From Aselliscus stoliczkanus (Eukaryota; Chordata; Mammalia; Chiroptera; Hipposideridae): 64,000 nt of DNA. The stretch lies in the NCBI GenBank assembly GCA_033961575.1, contig CM066737.1, positions 64,128,771 to 64,192,770 on the forward strand, written 5' to 3'. The notes beneath the pieces were generated by a model. The model ran no database searches, was not told the origin of the DNA, and saw only the letters and a program-made list of their open reading frames with translations. Shown in pieces: positions 10,719-22,677 of the stretch (its first letter is position 1; each line of letters opens with the position of its first letter). The position numbers and the translations under genes are program-made.

Positions 10719-11114
10719 TTAGGTATAGTGCCTTGAGTTGGTAGATGTTTAAAACTCCATTTCCCCTTTTTATTTTCCTTCTTTCCTTCTGGCTCTCCCC
10801 AACTATATATAGCTCGGTTTGTTTCAATCAGTATTTCAAGTCACAAGAAAAGTGAATGGCTGCTTATTTTCACCCTCTATCTTTGTCAAGACACTCCTTT
10901 GCATGCCTTATATCCTTCTAAAGCTATTTCTTCTAACTTGAAACATTTTCAAGGTATGGTGCCTGCATCTAGTGGAGAGAACCAAGGTGGGGGAGAGGGG
11001 TCATTATGCATATTAAGGTAAGAATTAGCTGTAAGCTCCCCGAGGATAGTAATGCAGTCCTAGGCATATCCTTGTCCGTGTTTATAGCGTAAGCATTCCT
11101 TGAAAATGTAGTGC

Positions 11115-11690
11115 CATTGTATTAGTCAGGGTTCTCCAGAGTGAGAGAATCATAGCCCTTAAGATAAATATCTCAGTGGTATATTATAGTCCTTATAATA
11201 AATACATATATTTATTATAGCAATTATGATTTATTATAAGTATTAAGTCCCAAGATCCACAGAAAAACTAGGCAAGCTGGAGACCCAGGAGATGTCATGA
11301 TATAGCCCCAGTTAGAGTCTGAAGGCCTGAGAGGCAGGAAAGCTGATGATATAGTTCCAGTTCAAAGGCCAACAGGCTCAGGACCCAGGAAGTGCCAATG
11401 TTTCAGTTCCAGTCCAAAGACAGGTAAAAGCCCAATGTCCCAGTTTGAAGACAGTCCGACAGGAAGAATTCTGTTTTACTCAGGGTCACCTTTTTTGTAC
11501 TATTCAGGCCTTCAACTGATAAGACGAGGCCCACCCATTTTATGGAGGACAATCTACTTTATTCAATCTACTGATTCAAATGTTAATCTTATCCAAAACA
11601 CCCTCACTGGTACACCCAGAATAATATATAACCATATATCTGGGCATCCCATGTCCTCGACAAGTTGACACATATAATTAACCATCACAC
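11115..11690. mobile_element. L1M-type 3'-end repeat
   Basis: It begins attagtcagggttctccag and ends caagttgacacatataat...taaccatcacac. In between are 'gcaagctggagacccagg', 'aactgataagacgaggccca' and 'aatgttaatcttatcc', all in the order seen in an abundant old mammalian L1 3'-end repeat. Two related phrases (tagttccagttcaaaggcc, cagttccagtccaaagac) show internal repetition. Confidence 0.55.
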
Positions 11691-12585
11691 AGCCATAGCA
11701 AACTAATTCAGATTTTGATTGACCCGACCCACCCAGGAGAAATTAAACTACTACTCCACAATGGAGATAAATAGTATGTCTGGAATCCAGGAGATTCCTT
11801 AGGGTGTGTCTTAGTGTTATCACGCCTTCTTATTAAGGTCAGTGGAAAACTACACTAACCCAATTTTGTCAGAATTACTATATCCACAAATAATGGAGAA
11901 AGTTGAAGGGCCATCAGTGGTTACAAATGAAAAACATGAAGCTCTAAAGGAAAATATTTTGGCCATAAGTGAATTTAGTAATACTAACCAGATACTTAAT
12001 CTCTGGTGATAAGGAATGCCATTTTAATTTATTTTTTACTATTTATTTAAAAACTTTGCTTCTGAATGTCATTTTTTAAGAGTACCCCACATGACTGATT
12101 CTCTTCTATACTAAGATTTTAGAATCATTAGAATAAAAGGCCTGAGTTCTGAAGTTTGAAAAAACTTAAAACATATCCTGACTTTGTCACTTAGTAAACT
12201 GGCTTTCATCCTTCTCTTGCCAATTCCTGTCTCTTGTGACCTCTTCTGTCACCTGTTCCCCCTCACTAAAACACCGCATTATATCATCCATTCCCAGTTG
12301 CACATGCTCAACTACTTTGTATTTTGTTCTTTATCTGTGGACAAAGCAAGTCCTCTCGGTAGTGTTACCACCCTATTCCTTTAAAGCACATGTGCATTGT
12401 CTATTTAGCAATCATTTCATATTGCTTTCTTACCGATCGTGGGTCCTAAGATGGCTACCAGTCTTAGTCACCAGACTTGTTTGATCTGTGGTAGGCATTT
12501 CCTTTTCAGGCCACTTAAAGATCTGGTGTTTGCTATTGTTTTAGCCAGTTTATTGCCATTGTAGCAACCTCAATTCAAATCCACA
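11691..12585. other. No recognisable gene or repeat
   Basis: The 82- and 66-codon frames at 12,184-12,484 overlap each other in different frames and show no family features. Confidence 0.4.
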
Positions 12586-12760
12586 AACTCCAGTGTTAGA
12601 TTTGGGCAGATTTCTAAAGGTGTGTCTGGGGGGCATCTACATGGAAAGCCTATGGGATGCTGTTATAAATTTCAATTCCGGGCCCCATTTTAGTTCTGCC
12701 CAAATGGGTTCTCTGGGCATACAGTCCAGAAATTTGCTTTTAACGTGCAAAATTGATTTT
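12586..12760. mobile_element. Possible hAT-Charlie (MER20/MER5-like) remnant
   Basis: Phrases such as 'ggtgtgtctggggggcatctacatg', split by divergence, and 'cagaaatttgcttttaacgtg' recall old nonautonomous hAT families. No clear inverted ends remain. Confidence 0.25.
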
Positions 12761-12869
12761 ATTGTACTCTGAAGCTTAAGAGCCCCTGTTTCAGAATGAT
12801 TCTATGGCTTGAAAAATATACTTCTAAAAAGAGGAAAATAACTATAGACCAAACCTTAAGACACTGGGG

Positions 12870-12975
12870 AAATGGGCACTGAACTAAAAATCCAGAGTCC
12901 TGGGGTTTAGTCTCAGTTCTGTCACAACTAAAGACAGTAAGCAAGTCTCTTTCCCATTGTGGATGTCAGTTTTCT
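12870..12975 (+). mobile_element. MIR-like remnant
   Basis: The order 'agtcctggggtttagtctca...ttctgtcacaac...gcaagtctctttcc' is that of MIR in the sense direction. Confidence 0.4.
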
Positions 12976-13019
12976 AAATACATTAAAAGAGTAAGTCAAA
13001 GGAAATTTATTGCTTAGTG

Positions 13020-13215
13020 TTTATATTACCAGATGTTTATATCTTATCTCATCTGTTCCTCAAAATATTCTTTGAGGTAGGTACCATTTTACAGGTGAGG
13101 AAAGGAGTCTTAGGGACAAGGAGTAACTCTCCCAGGGTTGCATATCTAATGAGTGACAGATGTCTTTTAAATACAGGTGTGTCTGATTCCAATGTCAGCC
13201 TTCCCTCCACTACTC
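13020..13215 (-). mobile_element. MIR SINE remnant, antisense
   Basis: 'tcatctgttcctcaaaatat...gaggtaggtaccattttacag...gaggaaaggagtcttaggga' is the reversed MIR core with recognisable spacing. Confidence 0.6.
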
Positions 13216-13823
13216 ACTGCCGCCTCTTAGATTTGAACTAGAAATGATTCAAACTGTTCCCTTTCATCTCTAATATTCTGTGCTTTTATCTAATATTTCT
13301 CTGGCCAATACTGATACAACTCAGATCATAATATTCTTACTAATCAGTTTTACTATAAATATGCAGTTTATTTTAGAATGGAGGACTGTAAAGATTAAAT
13401 TCGTTGAAGAACTGTGAAACAGTGGTCAAATTACAAATCTAAATGCACAAAGGCCACAATTCATGGAAGAATAAGGTATTGATGATCATAAACCAAATTT
13501 ACCTACCCTATTGCCTACTTTTTGCCTTTGCTTATCTCAGAAACCATTCACTCCTAATGTTTGTTAAGCAAATTAGACTGCTCCTTCTTCTGAATGCTCA
13601 ATACAATTCATATTTACTTCTTATGACATTTAGTATATTCTGTCTTTTATGATAGTTATTTGCATTTTCTCTAGTTATCATACATAAGCTAATAAAGAGA
13701 AAAGACTGATTTGTTCATTTTTGTATTCCCCACACTGCTTTGCACATAGTAGGTACCCACAAATATTTGCCTAGACCTATCTTCCTTTTTCTCTCATCCT
13801 CTGTGCATGTGACTATATTGTCA

Positions 13824-14380
13824 TATGACAATTAGGTTTGCAAACTTTTTACTAACTTTTTTTGATATCAGAGGGATTATTCATTATGAATTTGTACCAA
13901 CTGGACAAACAGTTAACCAGGTTTACTACGTGGAAGTGCTGAAAAGGCTGCATGAAAAAGTTAAGCGAAAACGACCTGACTTTTTGCCAACATTCATGGC
14001 TCTTGCATCATGACAATGCACCAGCTCACATGGCACTGTCCGTGAGGGAGTTTTTAACCAGTAAACAAATAACTGTATTGGAACACCCTTCCTTACTCAC
14101 CTGATCTGGCCCCTAATGACTTCTTCCTTTACCCAAAGATAAAGGAAATATTGAAAGGAAGACATTTTGATATCATTCAGGACATCAAGGGTAATACAAC
14201 AGCTCTCATGGCCATTCCAGAAAAAGAGTTCCAAAATTTCTTTGAAGGGTGGACTATATGCTGACATTGGTGCATAGCTTCCCAAGGGGAGTACTTCGAA
14301 GGTGACTGTAGTGATATTCAGCAATGAAGTATGTAGCACTTTTTCTAGGATGAGTTCATGAACGTAATTATCCGACCTCA
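13824..14380 (+). mobile_element. Internally deleted mariner element, second copy
   Basis: The left end tgacaattaggtttgcaaac and the reversed right end tgaggtcggataattacgtt are inverted repeats. A frame at 13,825-14,013 encodes FFDIRGIIHYEFVPTGQTVN and continues to VEVLKRLHEKVKRK. The next block, HHDNAPAHMALSVREFL, appears in another frame after a frameshift. The transposase lacks its N-terminal half at almost the same place as the copy at 1850-2420, so both probably descend from one deleted source. The gene is dead. Confidence 0.75.
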
Positions 14381-14818
14381 TTTAATACCTATGAGTGTTG
14401 TAAGGAGAACAAGACTCTGTCTGTTAAAAGGAGAAATGTTGGAAATTAGAACAGGTTGTAAGGTTCAGGACTTTACAGGTTTAGCAATAGCCTATCAGGC
14501 AGTCAAAAAACAGTGTAGGTGATGCTGTGTATTGATTAAAGGCCTTATGATTATTTCTACTCATATTTACTAGAGATTGTCTGGTTTACAGTTTGACCCT
14601 TTAGCCATAAATTTTTCAACACATGGGATGACAAAATTGTACATCTTACATCTTGCAATAGGGGAGACTAATTCTCAAAAAGCAACTATAAGTGTGAAGT
14701 GGCGAACATATGGAATGATTTACTTCATCTTCCTTGTTCTATTTGGAATGAATGTCATTAAGTAGAAACAATATAAATTTGGTCATATTTATAAATATCT
14801 AGATATGTATATATGTTA

Positions 14819-14899
14819 TTGGGTTGTCGGAAAAGTCATGATGCATTTTTGCAATGAAAAACATAGGAAAAATATGTCATGACTTTTCCGACAACTCAA
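14819..14899. mobile_element. 81-bp palindromic mariner-type MITE
   Basis: Ends ttgggttgtcggaaaagtca and the reversed ttgagttgtcggaaaagtca flank a core of about 30 bp (gcatttttgcaatgaaaaac). TA occurs directly outside both ends (14,817-14,818 and 14,900-14,901). Three relatives lie at 19,815, 38,873 and 50,614. Confidence 0.9.
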
Positions 14900-14924
14900 T
14901 AGTATACACATGTATTTCCTTGCT

Positions 14925-16020
14925 CTGAGAGTAAAGAGGGCCTAGGAGCCATGTTATCCCAGTAGCAGTGAGCACACCTACTACATAGATTGTGTTTTCA
15001 ATATAAATTCTCCAGTAAAAAAGACCATGGCTCTTTAAAAACTGATGGATTCAAGGACTGGAGCAGGAAATATATAGGATGAGCCAGGAGCATCTTGCAG
15101 TGTCAGAATGTATGGAAATGCTCAAGAAGACTCCACAATGATGAGGGTATGTCAAAGGGACAAATGAGCCAACACGAAAGAGCCCCCAGTAGCCAAAGCT
15201 GAAACACTTTGAGCAAGAAAATAAATATAATATTATTGGATTATTACCCAACGTAAAAAGTAAATATGCAGGATTCTATACTAATATAAAGAAATGATCA
15301 AATAAATGGGGAGGAGAGACAAATCAGCAAAGAATTATTTCAAAAAATTTATGTAGATGCTCCACCCTTAAAGAAGTGGAACATAACTCCCCACTCCTTA
15401 AGTGTGGGCTGTGCATAGTGATTTCCCAATGTCAGTATGGAAAGGTGGAAAAAGGGAAACCTTCATAGTGGATAATCCTGATAAGCACTATCTCCCCAGG
15501 TGATCAAGGTTACCATCATCGGTAAGTCATGTTGATAATATATACTCTTGCTGTGAGAATGGCACTTTTACCTCTCATCTTCCTCCCTAAAACGCATAAC
15601 CCTAATCTAATAATGAGGAAAACATCAGACAAATTTTAATTAAAGGGTTGTCTACAAAATATTTGACCAATACTCCAGAAAACTCTCAAGTTCATCCAAA
15701 ATAAGGAAAGTCTGTGAATCTGTCACAGACAAGAGGTGTCCAAGGTGATGAGACAATTACATGTAATGTGGTATCCTAGGTGGGATCCTGGAACACAAAA
15801 GACATTAGATAAAAATTAAGTAAATACTTATATGCATAAAGTATGGACTTTAATTAAACATAATATATCAATATTGATTCATTATTTATAATAAATATAC
15901 CAAAGTAATATATTAATAATAGGAGACATTGGTTGTAGGGAATATGATACTTCTGTACTATCTTCATAATTTTTACATAAATCTCAAACTGTTCTAAAAT
16001 GAAGTCTCATTAAAAAATTC
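14925..16020 (+). mobile_element. L1 3'-end fragment, sense
   Basis: The order 'tttgagcaagaaaataaata', 'ggtgatcaaggttaccatca', 'gtctgtgaatctgtcacag', 'gatcctggaacacaaaag' and a final 'ctgttctaaaatgaagtc' matches the 3' untranslated region of an old eutherian L1. It has no coding part, no clear poly(A), and is heavily diverged. Confidence 0.65.
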
Positions 16021-16675
16021 AATTGGCCATTAAAAAAGCATTTAGACAATGTAAGTGACTAAGGTTACTCATATTACCTCAATTGCACATCAGATCTCTT
16101 TGGAATGGAGAGAATGATTTTTTTTTTTTTTTTTAGAACTTCAGTAAGTAAGCATCTCCTAGTTTGAGCACTCATCAAGAAGTTGGAAAAACATAGTCCT
16201 GTGCTTCCTAACTGTAGGTAACCCTAACTCAACTAAAAAAGGACTTCTGATCATTAAACAACCTGCCTCTCCTGTCAGCTTTCCATCCATCTCCATTGTG
16301 AGCAGTCCCAAGTGCATGTAAAATCCAGACCATATGCACTGCCAGTAATTTCTTCCACTAGACACACTCTGCTGACTGTAGTCTCTGACAGTGCTACATC
16401 CGGTGACATAATGTGTTTTGTAGCTCTCTTACTCTGGCCAACCTGTAGAAGAGCATGCCTGTTTAAAACAATAAATTAAAAAAAAAAAAAAACTTTTTTT
16501 CTTTGCTATAATTCTTCAGAGTCTTCTAGGAAAATATCATCTCTTTGATACTTCATTGTGTGGGACTCTTGAATTTGGAGTGTGTGAGAGCTGATCAGAT
16601 GTTGTTTTTTGTACAAAGTTTTGGTCCTACCATCATATATTCCTACAACTTACTTCTGGGATGAGGACATGTATA
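16021..16675. other. No recognisable gene or repeat
   Basis: Poly(T) at 16,120-16,135 and poly(A) at 16,478-16,493 are isolated homopolymers. The 68-codon minus-strand frame has no recognisable features. Confidence 0.4.
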
Positions 16676-16805
16676 CTGGGGGTGCCAAAAAATCATATGC
16701 ACATGACTTGTATTCATCTTTTGTTATCGGTATATATTGAGTATTACAATTTTAATGCAATTTTTTTCCCTTTAAAATGTGTATAATTTTTTTTGCCACC
16801 CTCTG
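16676..16805. mobile_element. 130-bp Tc1/mariner-type MITE
   Basis: Left end ctgggggtgccaaaaaa and reversed right end cagagggtggcaaaaaaaa are inverted repeats. TA lies on both sides. Its reverse complement matches the first part of the element at 1625-1847 (acacattttaa...taacaaaagatgaatacaag), so it is a short derivative of that family. Confidence 0.7.
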
Positions 16806-18477
16806 TATAGTCCCACAAATCGGCTAGAAGGCAAGTCGGACTCTTCTGTTTTCAGAACAAAGTGTTAATTAATCCACAAAATGCCTCTCTTTAAATGATC
16901 CTTCTTTTAACCAAATTGGTAAGCAGCAGAAGTTGCAGTAAATTCCAACAGACCACCCACACCTGTCCAGAGACTGATTGTACCTCCATTTATTGCTATG
17001 AGACATTAAATGAATTAAGATAGGTGGAGTTCTTAGAATAGTATCTGACATGTTGTAAATGCTGTATGACTGTTCACTATTAGTGTTGTTGCTGTGAAGG
17101 GACCTTATGCATATCGATTGCACATGCCCACAAAAGAAATAACTGTCATTAGCTACATACAGTTTTTCAAATTGGAAAAAGTGTTGATGGTGTGCCTCAT
17201 TCTCAGTAATCTTGAAAGCTCAGTGGGAGCTGATTAATGGCAGGAATCTCAAGTGGTGATTCCATAAAACAAGTGCTAGGAGATCAATCCTCGTGATTAA
17301 GAATCTCTGATTAGTGTTTTTGATATAATTAGCCCCCAGATTGAAGGAATATGAGTTTCCTTTTGAGCCTAAATAATAACAATAAGCCTTCTTCTCAGGA
17401 TACTTTATAGTTTACAAAATAGTGTCTCATACATTTTCTCATTTGATCATCACAATACACCAATGTGGTTGGTAGGGAAAAAAAATAGAGCAAAATGTTG
17501 CTGCAGCTGTGAGGGAATATATTACCTGTGTTATGATTTCTGCCTTCACATTTAGTGAAAATTTAAGGCTTCCATTGGATTTTCTCCTTACATTTTATGT
17601 TAGCATTTTGTGACAAGTAATTACATGAAAAGAATTTGCTGGTTCTGAATTTAATCCAATTAAAGCCCTAAAATTTTGGAAAATATTTCTGGATGCTTAG
17701 TTTGTATTGCTTTACTATTCATATGAACATTTTCTACTATTGGGGAGAAAAGTCGCTATCCTATAATAAAAATGTCATAATTTATGATGTCCTAGGTCCA
17801 AACCCAAAACCTAGGCCTTCAAACCTAGTAAATGTTCCACTTTATCAGATAATTCAGAATTCCTCACTCTTCTCACCCTCATACTCTTTTGCTGGCATGG
17901 TATGGATGATAGTTTTAATCTACTATGCTTCACCTGAAGAAATATGTTCTTGGAATACTATTTGTCCCAAATGTGTAGTTCCTAATAGACTCTCCGGCTA
18001 ACTCTAAGTGCTCAGTGTTTATTGAATGTGTTGGAATATGCCAACCCATGAGGACTAACCACAGATAGTAAAGAAGAGGTTCTTAATCATTAAGGAACAT
18101 GTTCACAGTTTCCCTTGAAATTGTAAATCCTATATCTCTGCAGTGCATGGTAAAGATTCATACCTTCCATCAGATCCTTTGCAGAGAACTTCTATTATTT
18201 TCTTTATAAGAGGAGCAAGTAAAACACAATAGATCCCAAATCATTCCTTTTTGCATTGATGTGCGCCAGATGTTTAGAAGGAAACCAGTGCTATTTGGGT
18301 AACATCTTCCATAGTTAAATAAATTGATGTAATTGCTTTCATTTTCTTACTATCACCCAGATTGTTTTTTTAAAGAATATATCACCATTTGACAATATGT
18401 ATTTTTATTTGTTTGTCTCTCCAAACTGCCCCCTTTATTAGAATGCATGGGCCATCAGAATAGGGGCTTTGCATTGC
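16806..18477. other. Unassigned stretch, weak MIR-like piece at about 17,370-17,475
   Basis: 'actttatagtttacaaaata...tctcatttgatcatcacaat...ggttggtaggg' resembles reversed MIR/MIR3. The section 17,150-17,350 carries dense TAAT/ATTA words and no repeat signature, so it is a candidate noncoding regulatory segment only. The 102-codon frame at 17,693-18,001 has no recognisable features. Confidence 0.35.
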
Positions 18478-18929
18478 TTTTTTTTTTTTTTTTTTTTAAA
18501 GATTTTATTGGGGAATTGGCGGAGGGGAACAGCGTTGGGGAATCGGGGAAGGGGAACAGACAAGTTGCTGTCTTTTTGTTCTTCAGTTTAGTTGCAGAGG
18601 ATGTTGCTTCACTGTTGGTATCGTCATTGCGCTCTTCCCGGATGAGGCAGATCAGTCGCTGGCCTCTGGATGTCGCTTACCGTGGCTATTGGCAGCTCAC
18701 GCTGGCTGCCAGCCGCTCATGCTGGCTGTGGGCCACTCACTGTAGCCCATGGCAGCCCACTGCAGCAGGGGCTGCAGCCCACACCATCACCGGGGCTCGC
18801 ACAGCCCAGCTCCAGGTGGAGCTGTTGTTAGTTGTAGAGGGCAGTGTCACTGGCCCTCATGTGGGATCCGAACCGGGGCCACTGGCATCCCAAAACCAGT
18901 GCTTAACCAATGCGCCACTCGGCCGGCCC
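18478..18929 (-). mobile_element. Long SINE (form L, sub-lineage 2), antisense
   Basis: T tract and aaagattttattgggg at the left, ctcggccggccc at the right. It carries two small deletions shared with the copies at 27,090 and 47,175: the head has catgtgggatcc (AT lost) and the body has cactgttggtatc where others have cactggcccatgttggtatc. The duplication is poor because it is T-rich (tgctttttt / tgctctttttt). Confidence 0.85.
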
Positions 18930-18990
18930 TGCTCTTTTTTTTTAAGAGCCTAATACTGTGCCTGGGTAAATAGCAAATAATAAATATTTC

Positions 18991-19145
18991 TTTTTTTTTT
19001 TTTTTTTTTTTTAGCTGAGCCATCCTGCCACCTATTGGTAGCTCAGTGGCTGCTCAGGCCAGGCTGGGCATCGAACAGCTGTTGCTCAGAGCTCAGCTCA
19101 CACTCTTGAGCAAGCTCTTAACCAACTGAGCCATTCGTCCGGCCC
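18991..19145 (-). mobile_element. Second tRNA-derived SINE family (form T2), antisense
   Basis: Reversed, it starts gggccggacgaatggctcag ttggttaag... and ends ggtggcaggatggctcagct plus poly(A). The anticodon-arm region and the tail differ from forms S and L. Flanks aaatatttct and taagtatttct are an imperfect target duplication. Relatives lie at 39,245 and 59,589. Confidence 0.85.
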
Positions 19146-19814
19146 TAAGTATTTCTTGATGAGTACATGAATCAATGATAGAAAATAAACTGTTAACTCT
19201 TGAACAACCAAATATGTATGAAGTTTGGTTAACATCTGTGAATTGACAAGTAAGTAATCCATCATTATTTATCCACAATCATCCATCAAAAACAATATCA
19301 CAAAGTAGTATTTAAAAATGGGTATAAAATAGATAGCAACACTAGGTTCTTCTGCTGCTACAGGGTTTGGTGTCGCTCATTGGGTGAGTCATTTTCAGCT
19401 CATTCCAAGCTAAAAACTGCTTTAAGTTAAAAAAAAATTCTATAGAAATTTTTTCATTGATTTAGTGGGATCAGAAAAAATGTGGCATTCAATAGAGAGA
19501 CACATATAGAATATATGACGCAAAGAGCACTCTGACTTGCAGGGGTACATTACTGCCTGAATAATGATGTGATTCCTGGCATAAAAATTAACAATAGCAG
19601 GAGTTTTGTAAAGCACACTGAAGGAGAACAAATATTCTGGAATTTCACAACAGAATGAATATACGAGGTGTAATCAAACAATACAGTGAATGTTTAAATT
19701 AAAAGAAAAATTATTATGGTAAAAGACACATTGCCATTAATACCCCTCAAAATATTGCTTCTCTCTTCAAATACATTTATTCCAAATCAAGAGATTACAA
19801 GAAATTGTGAAATA
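19146..19814. other. Unassigned; possible mariner end at about 19,663
   Basis: The phrase atacgaggtgtaatcaaaca near 19,661 looks like the terminal repeat of a Tc1/mariner family, but I find no matching second end. Nothing else is recognised. Confidence 0.3.
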
Positions 19815-19888
19815 TTGTGTTGTCGGAAAAGTCATGAGGCATTTTTGCAAAGAAAAACTTAGAAAAAATGACTTTTCTGACAACCCAA
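19815..19888. mobile_element. Palindromic mariner-type MITE (74 bp)
   Basis: It has the same ends as the 81-bp element at 14,819 (tgttgtcggaaaagtcatg; reversed ttgggttgtcagaaaagtca). The core is a few bases shorter (gcatttttgcaaagaaaaac). TA lies outside both ends. Confidence 0.85.
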
Positions 19889-19977
19889 TACATGGGCTTA
19901 AACTTAACAGGAAATGTACAGAATCAATATGATGAGAACTGTAAAACTTTGTTGAGAAAGATAATAAAAGTTGAATA

Positions 19978-20409
19978 GGGCCGGCTGAATGGCGCATTGA
20001 TTAAGAGCTGGTTTTGGGATGCCAGCAGCCCCGGTTCAGATCCCACATATGAGGGCCAGTGATACTGCCCTCTACAGCTAACAACAGCTCCACCTGGAGC
20101 TGGGCTGCGAGCCCCGGCGACGGTGTAGGCTGCAGCCCCTGCTGCAGTGGGCTGCCATAGGCTACAGTGAGTGGCTGGCAGCCAGTGTGAGCTGCCAATA
20201 GCCGCGGTGAGGGATGATCCAGAGGCCGGTGACCGATCTGCCTCATCCGGGAAGAGCACAATGATGATACCAACATGGGCCAGTGAAGCAACGTCCTCCA
20301 CAACTAGACTGAAGAACAAAAGGACAGCAACTTGTCTGTTCCCCTTCCCTGATTCTCCAATGCTCTTCCCCTCCCACAATTCCCCAATAAAATCTTTTAA
20401 AAAAAAATA
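19978..20409 (+). mobile_element. Long SINE (form L)
   Basis: gggccggctgaatggcgc head, complete body, and an aataaaatctttt end with a short A tail. Like the copy at 2831 it has ctgaatggcgc in place of cgagtggcgc in the head. The target duplication is not clear. Confidence 0.85.
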
Positions 20410-21214
20410 ATATTTTGTGACCAGTGATTATTTAATGCATGGGATAAGATTTCCAGCAAGCATCTTAATGTTTTCAAAACTATAAATTCCCTTTTCCTTA
20501 ACACTGTTGGTTGGGTGGTCATCAGATTTTGTTTCTTTCTAACATGATGAAAATCACACAAACATGCTGTTTTCTATTTCATTACTGGGTTTAAGGTTAT
20601 AGGGTGAAAATGTTCACACTAAACCAGTGTTAAGACTGGCTTGCTTGAGCTGTGTATTTCCAGATGGGTCCTGGGATGAGGTCTCCTTGTAGACCAGGGA
20701 TACTTAGGAGTATGACAAAATGGGGTTAGAAGTAAACTTGACTTGTTGGCAGTTCGTCAGTATTTGGTCTGGAAAGCAAGTGTTCTTGAATGTAACTGAA
20801 ATATTTCAAAACCAAACAGGAGAGGGGAGGATTGAAAGGATTAAAATGATTGCCCAAGACTTGTGACTTTATGATCCAGTTTTTTTCTTCCTCAGAGTCT
20901 TATTTAGTCTTATTTAATGATGGCTCCTTCACAGTTGCCATAAAAAAAATAGCTGATTTAAATGTGATACATTGAGGTGACTCTCTTGTTCCTAGAAGGA
21001 AGGACATGTACTTCTGGGAATCCTTCCCATCTGAGAAGGAAGATAACTTTAGGAGAAAATGAAACTTAGAAAAGTCTTCTATTTAGGCTTTATGATAAAA
21101 TGGGATCCTCTAAAATTAACTTTAAATGAACACTGTGTTGCATCCTAGCTTGTAATCTGATTGTTCACCCAAACATTTCAAAGTTCTTCTGTGTGTTTCA
21201 TGGATTCTTGCCAG
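20410..21214. other. No recognisable gene or repeat
   Basis: I see neither coding signatures nor named repeats here. Confidence 0.4.
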
Positions 21215-21445
21215 CAGCACAGTTTAGTGTTCCAAAGCTCACACTCTGGAACCAGGCTACCTGGGTTCAAATCCCAGCTTCACTGCTTTACTAATTGTGT
21301 GACCTTGAGCAAATCATTTAATCTCTCAGTGCCTTGGTTTTACACATCCATAAAGAGGAAATAATAGTAGCTACCTCATATGACTGGTGTTAGGATTAAA
21401 AGGGTTAATATTTGTAAACCATAGAGAATAGTGCTTAGCATACAG
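21215..21445 (+). mobile_element. MIR SINE, well preserved
   Basis: Nearly the whole family order is present: 'accaggctacctgggttcaa', 'tgtgaccttgagcaaatc', 'ctcagtgccttggttttaca', 'gctacctcatatgactggtg', 'aggattaaaagggttaatat', and the end 'gtgcttagcatacagtaag'. Confidence 0.8.
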
Positions 21446-21671
21446 TAAGGGCCACATATAAACTCTCCTTTTTAGGGGAAGACAGCCCTCTCTCCTTCTA
21501 AAATGTGTGAAAAAAAAAAATAAGAGTAACTACTGTTATCATTGTAGCTGTTAATTAATATTGTGACCTAAAAAAAGGAATATTCTTCCCAAAGTTTCTA
21601 ATTTATTAGCAAATAGAAAATCTGGCATTGGAGAGAATGCAACTCCATATTTCAAAATCATAAAGATATTT

Positions 21672-21672
<1 letters not shown>

Positions 21673-21715
<43 letters not shown>
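21673..21715. repeat. (TG)n microsatellite
   Basis: About 21 uninterrupted TG units. Confidence 0.95.
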
Positions 21716-21716
<1 letters not shown>

Positions 21717-22289
21717 TACATTTTCAAATGTGGCAGATGTGACTTTTTTAAAGGGACACTTCATGAATTCTCTACATGGGAGAAAGGCTGAAAATGTGTC
21801 AGCTCTTTTCAAGATAGTAAAGCAGTGAGCCTAAATGAGATTTTAATCTAAACCTTACATAGAAATAACAGCACTTCCTGTAATATTATATCATCGTCCA
21901 GTTCACTCCAGTATCCTGTTGATCTTTTTTCCTGCACCTGCTTGTTGTGTGTTGGCACTGGGAAATCACCTACTAGCAATACCCATTTGACCTTTCTCAT
22001 CTGTGTGAAGATCGTTCTCCCCTGTGAGAGATGAACCTTATTTCTCATTTCTTTTGTTCACTTTTCCTTCTAAATATTAGTTTCCTTCAGCTCCTCCCGG
22101 ATTCTAGTGAGATTCTTTTCTCTTTCATTTCCTCCAGTCATTCCTTGGCGTTTCCTACTTGTGGGCTCCACGTCCCCAAATTCCAATGCTCTGCACCTCC
22201 TTGGAAGACCTTTTATTTTTCCTTTCCAGGTCATCCATTTCATCCCAGGCTGAGTCATCCTTGGTTTATTTAAATTCATTCATGCCTTT
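21716..22289. other. No recognisable gene or repeat
   Basis: The opposing 80- and 69-codon frames at 22,031-22,279 overlap on both strands and show no family features. Confidence 0.4.
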
Positions 22290-22513
22290 TATCTTCCTAA
22301 ATATTTAAAGGAAGAGAGGGTTCTCTCTAAATTTTTTGTTTTATCAGTTTTTCATGTATTTTGAAGCTCTGTGATAAACATTTGACTGTTTTGTCCTCTT
22401 GTTGACTATAACCCCTTATCATTATGAAATGAACTTCTTTATCCTTAGTAACATTCTTTGCTCTAAAATGGACTAAAAACAAACAAAACAAAACAAAAAA
22501 AACAAAAAAACAC

Positions 22514-22641
22514 GGGCCGGCCGAGTGGGTGCGGTGGTTAAGCGCTGGCTTGGGAAGCCAGCTGCCCCGGTTCGGGTCCCACATATGAGGGCCAGTGACA
22601 CTGCCCTCAAAAAAACAAAACAAAACAAACAAACAAACAAA
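22514..22641 (+). mobile_element. Short SINE (form S) with CAAA-rich tail
   Basis: gggccggccgagtgggtgcgg head; the tail has diverged into (CAAA)n. taaaatggacta occurs before (22,464-22,475) and after the element; the left copy is now separated from the head by an A/C-rich run, so the flank was probably altered. Confidence 0.8.
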
Positions 22642-22677
22642 ATAAAATGGACTAGAACACTTCAGCTTTCTTTTGAT

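Noticed and set aside
17693..18001. 102-codon frame as a small gene
   Set aside because: No start context, domain or splice evidence; length is within chance for AT-rich DNA.
18447..18953. 168-codon open frame, plus strand
   Set aside because: Antisense long SINE; same translated pattern as at 7,790, 27,053 and 61,909.
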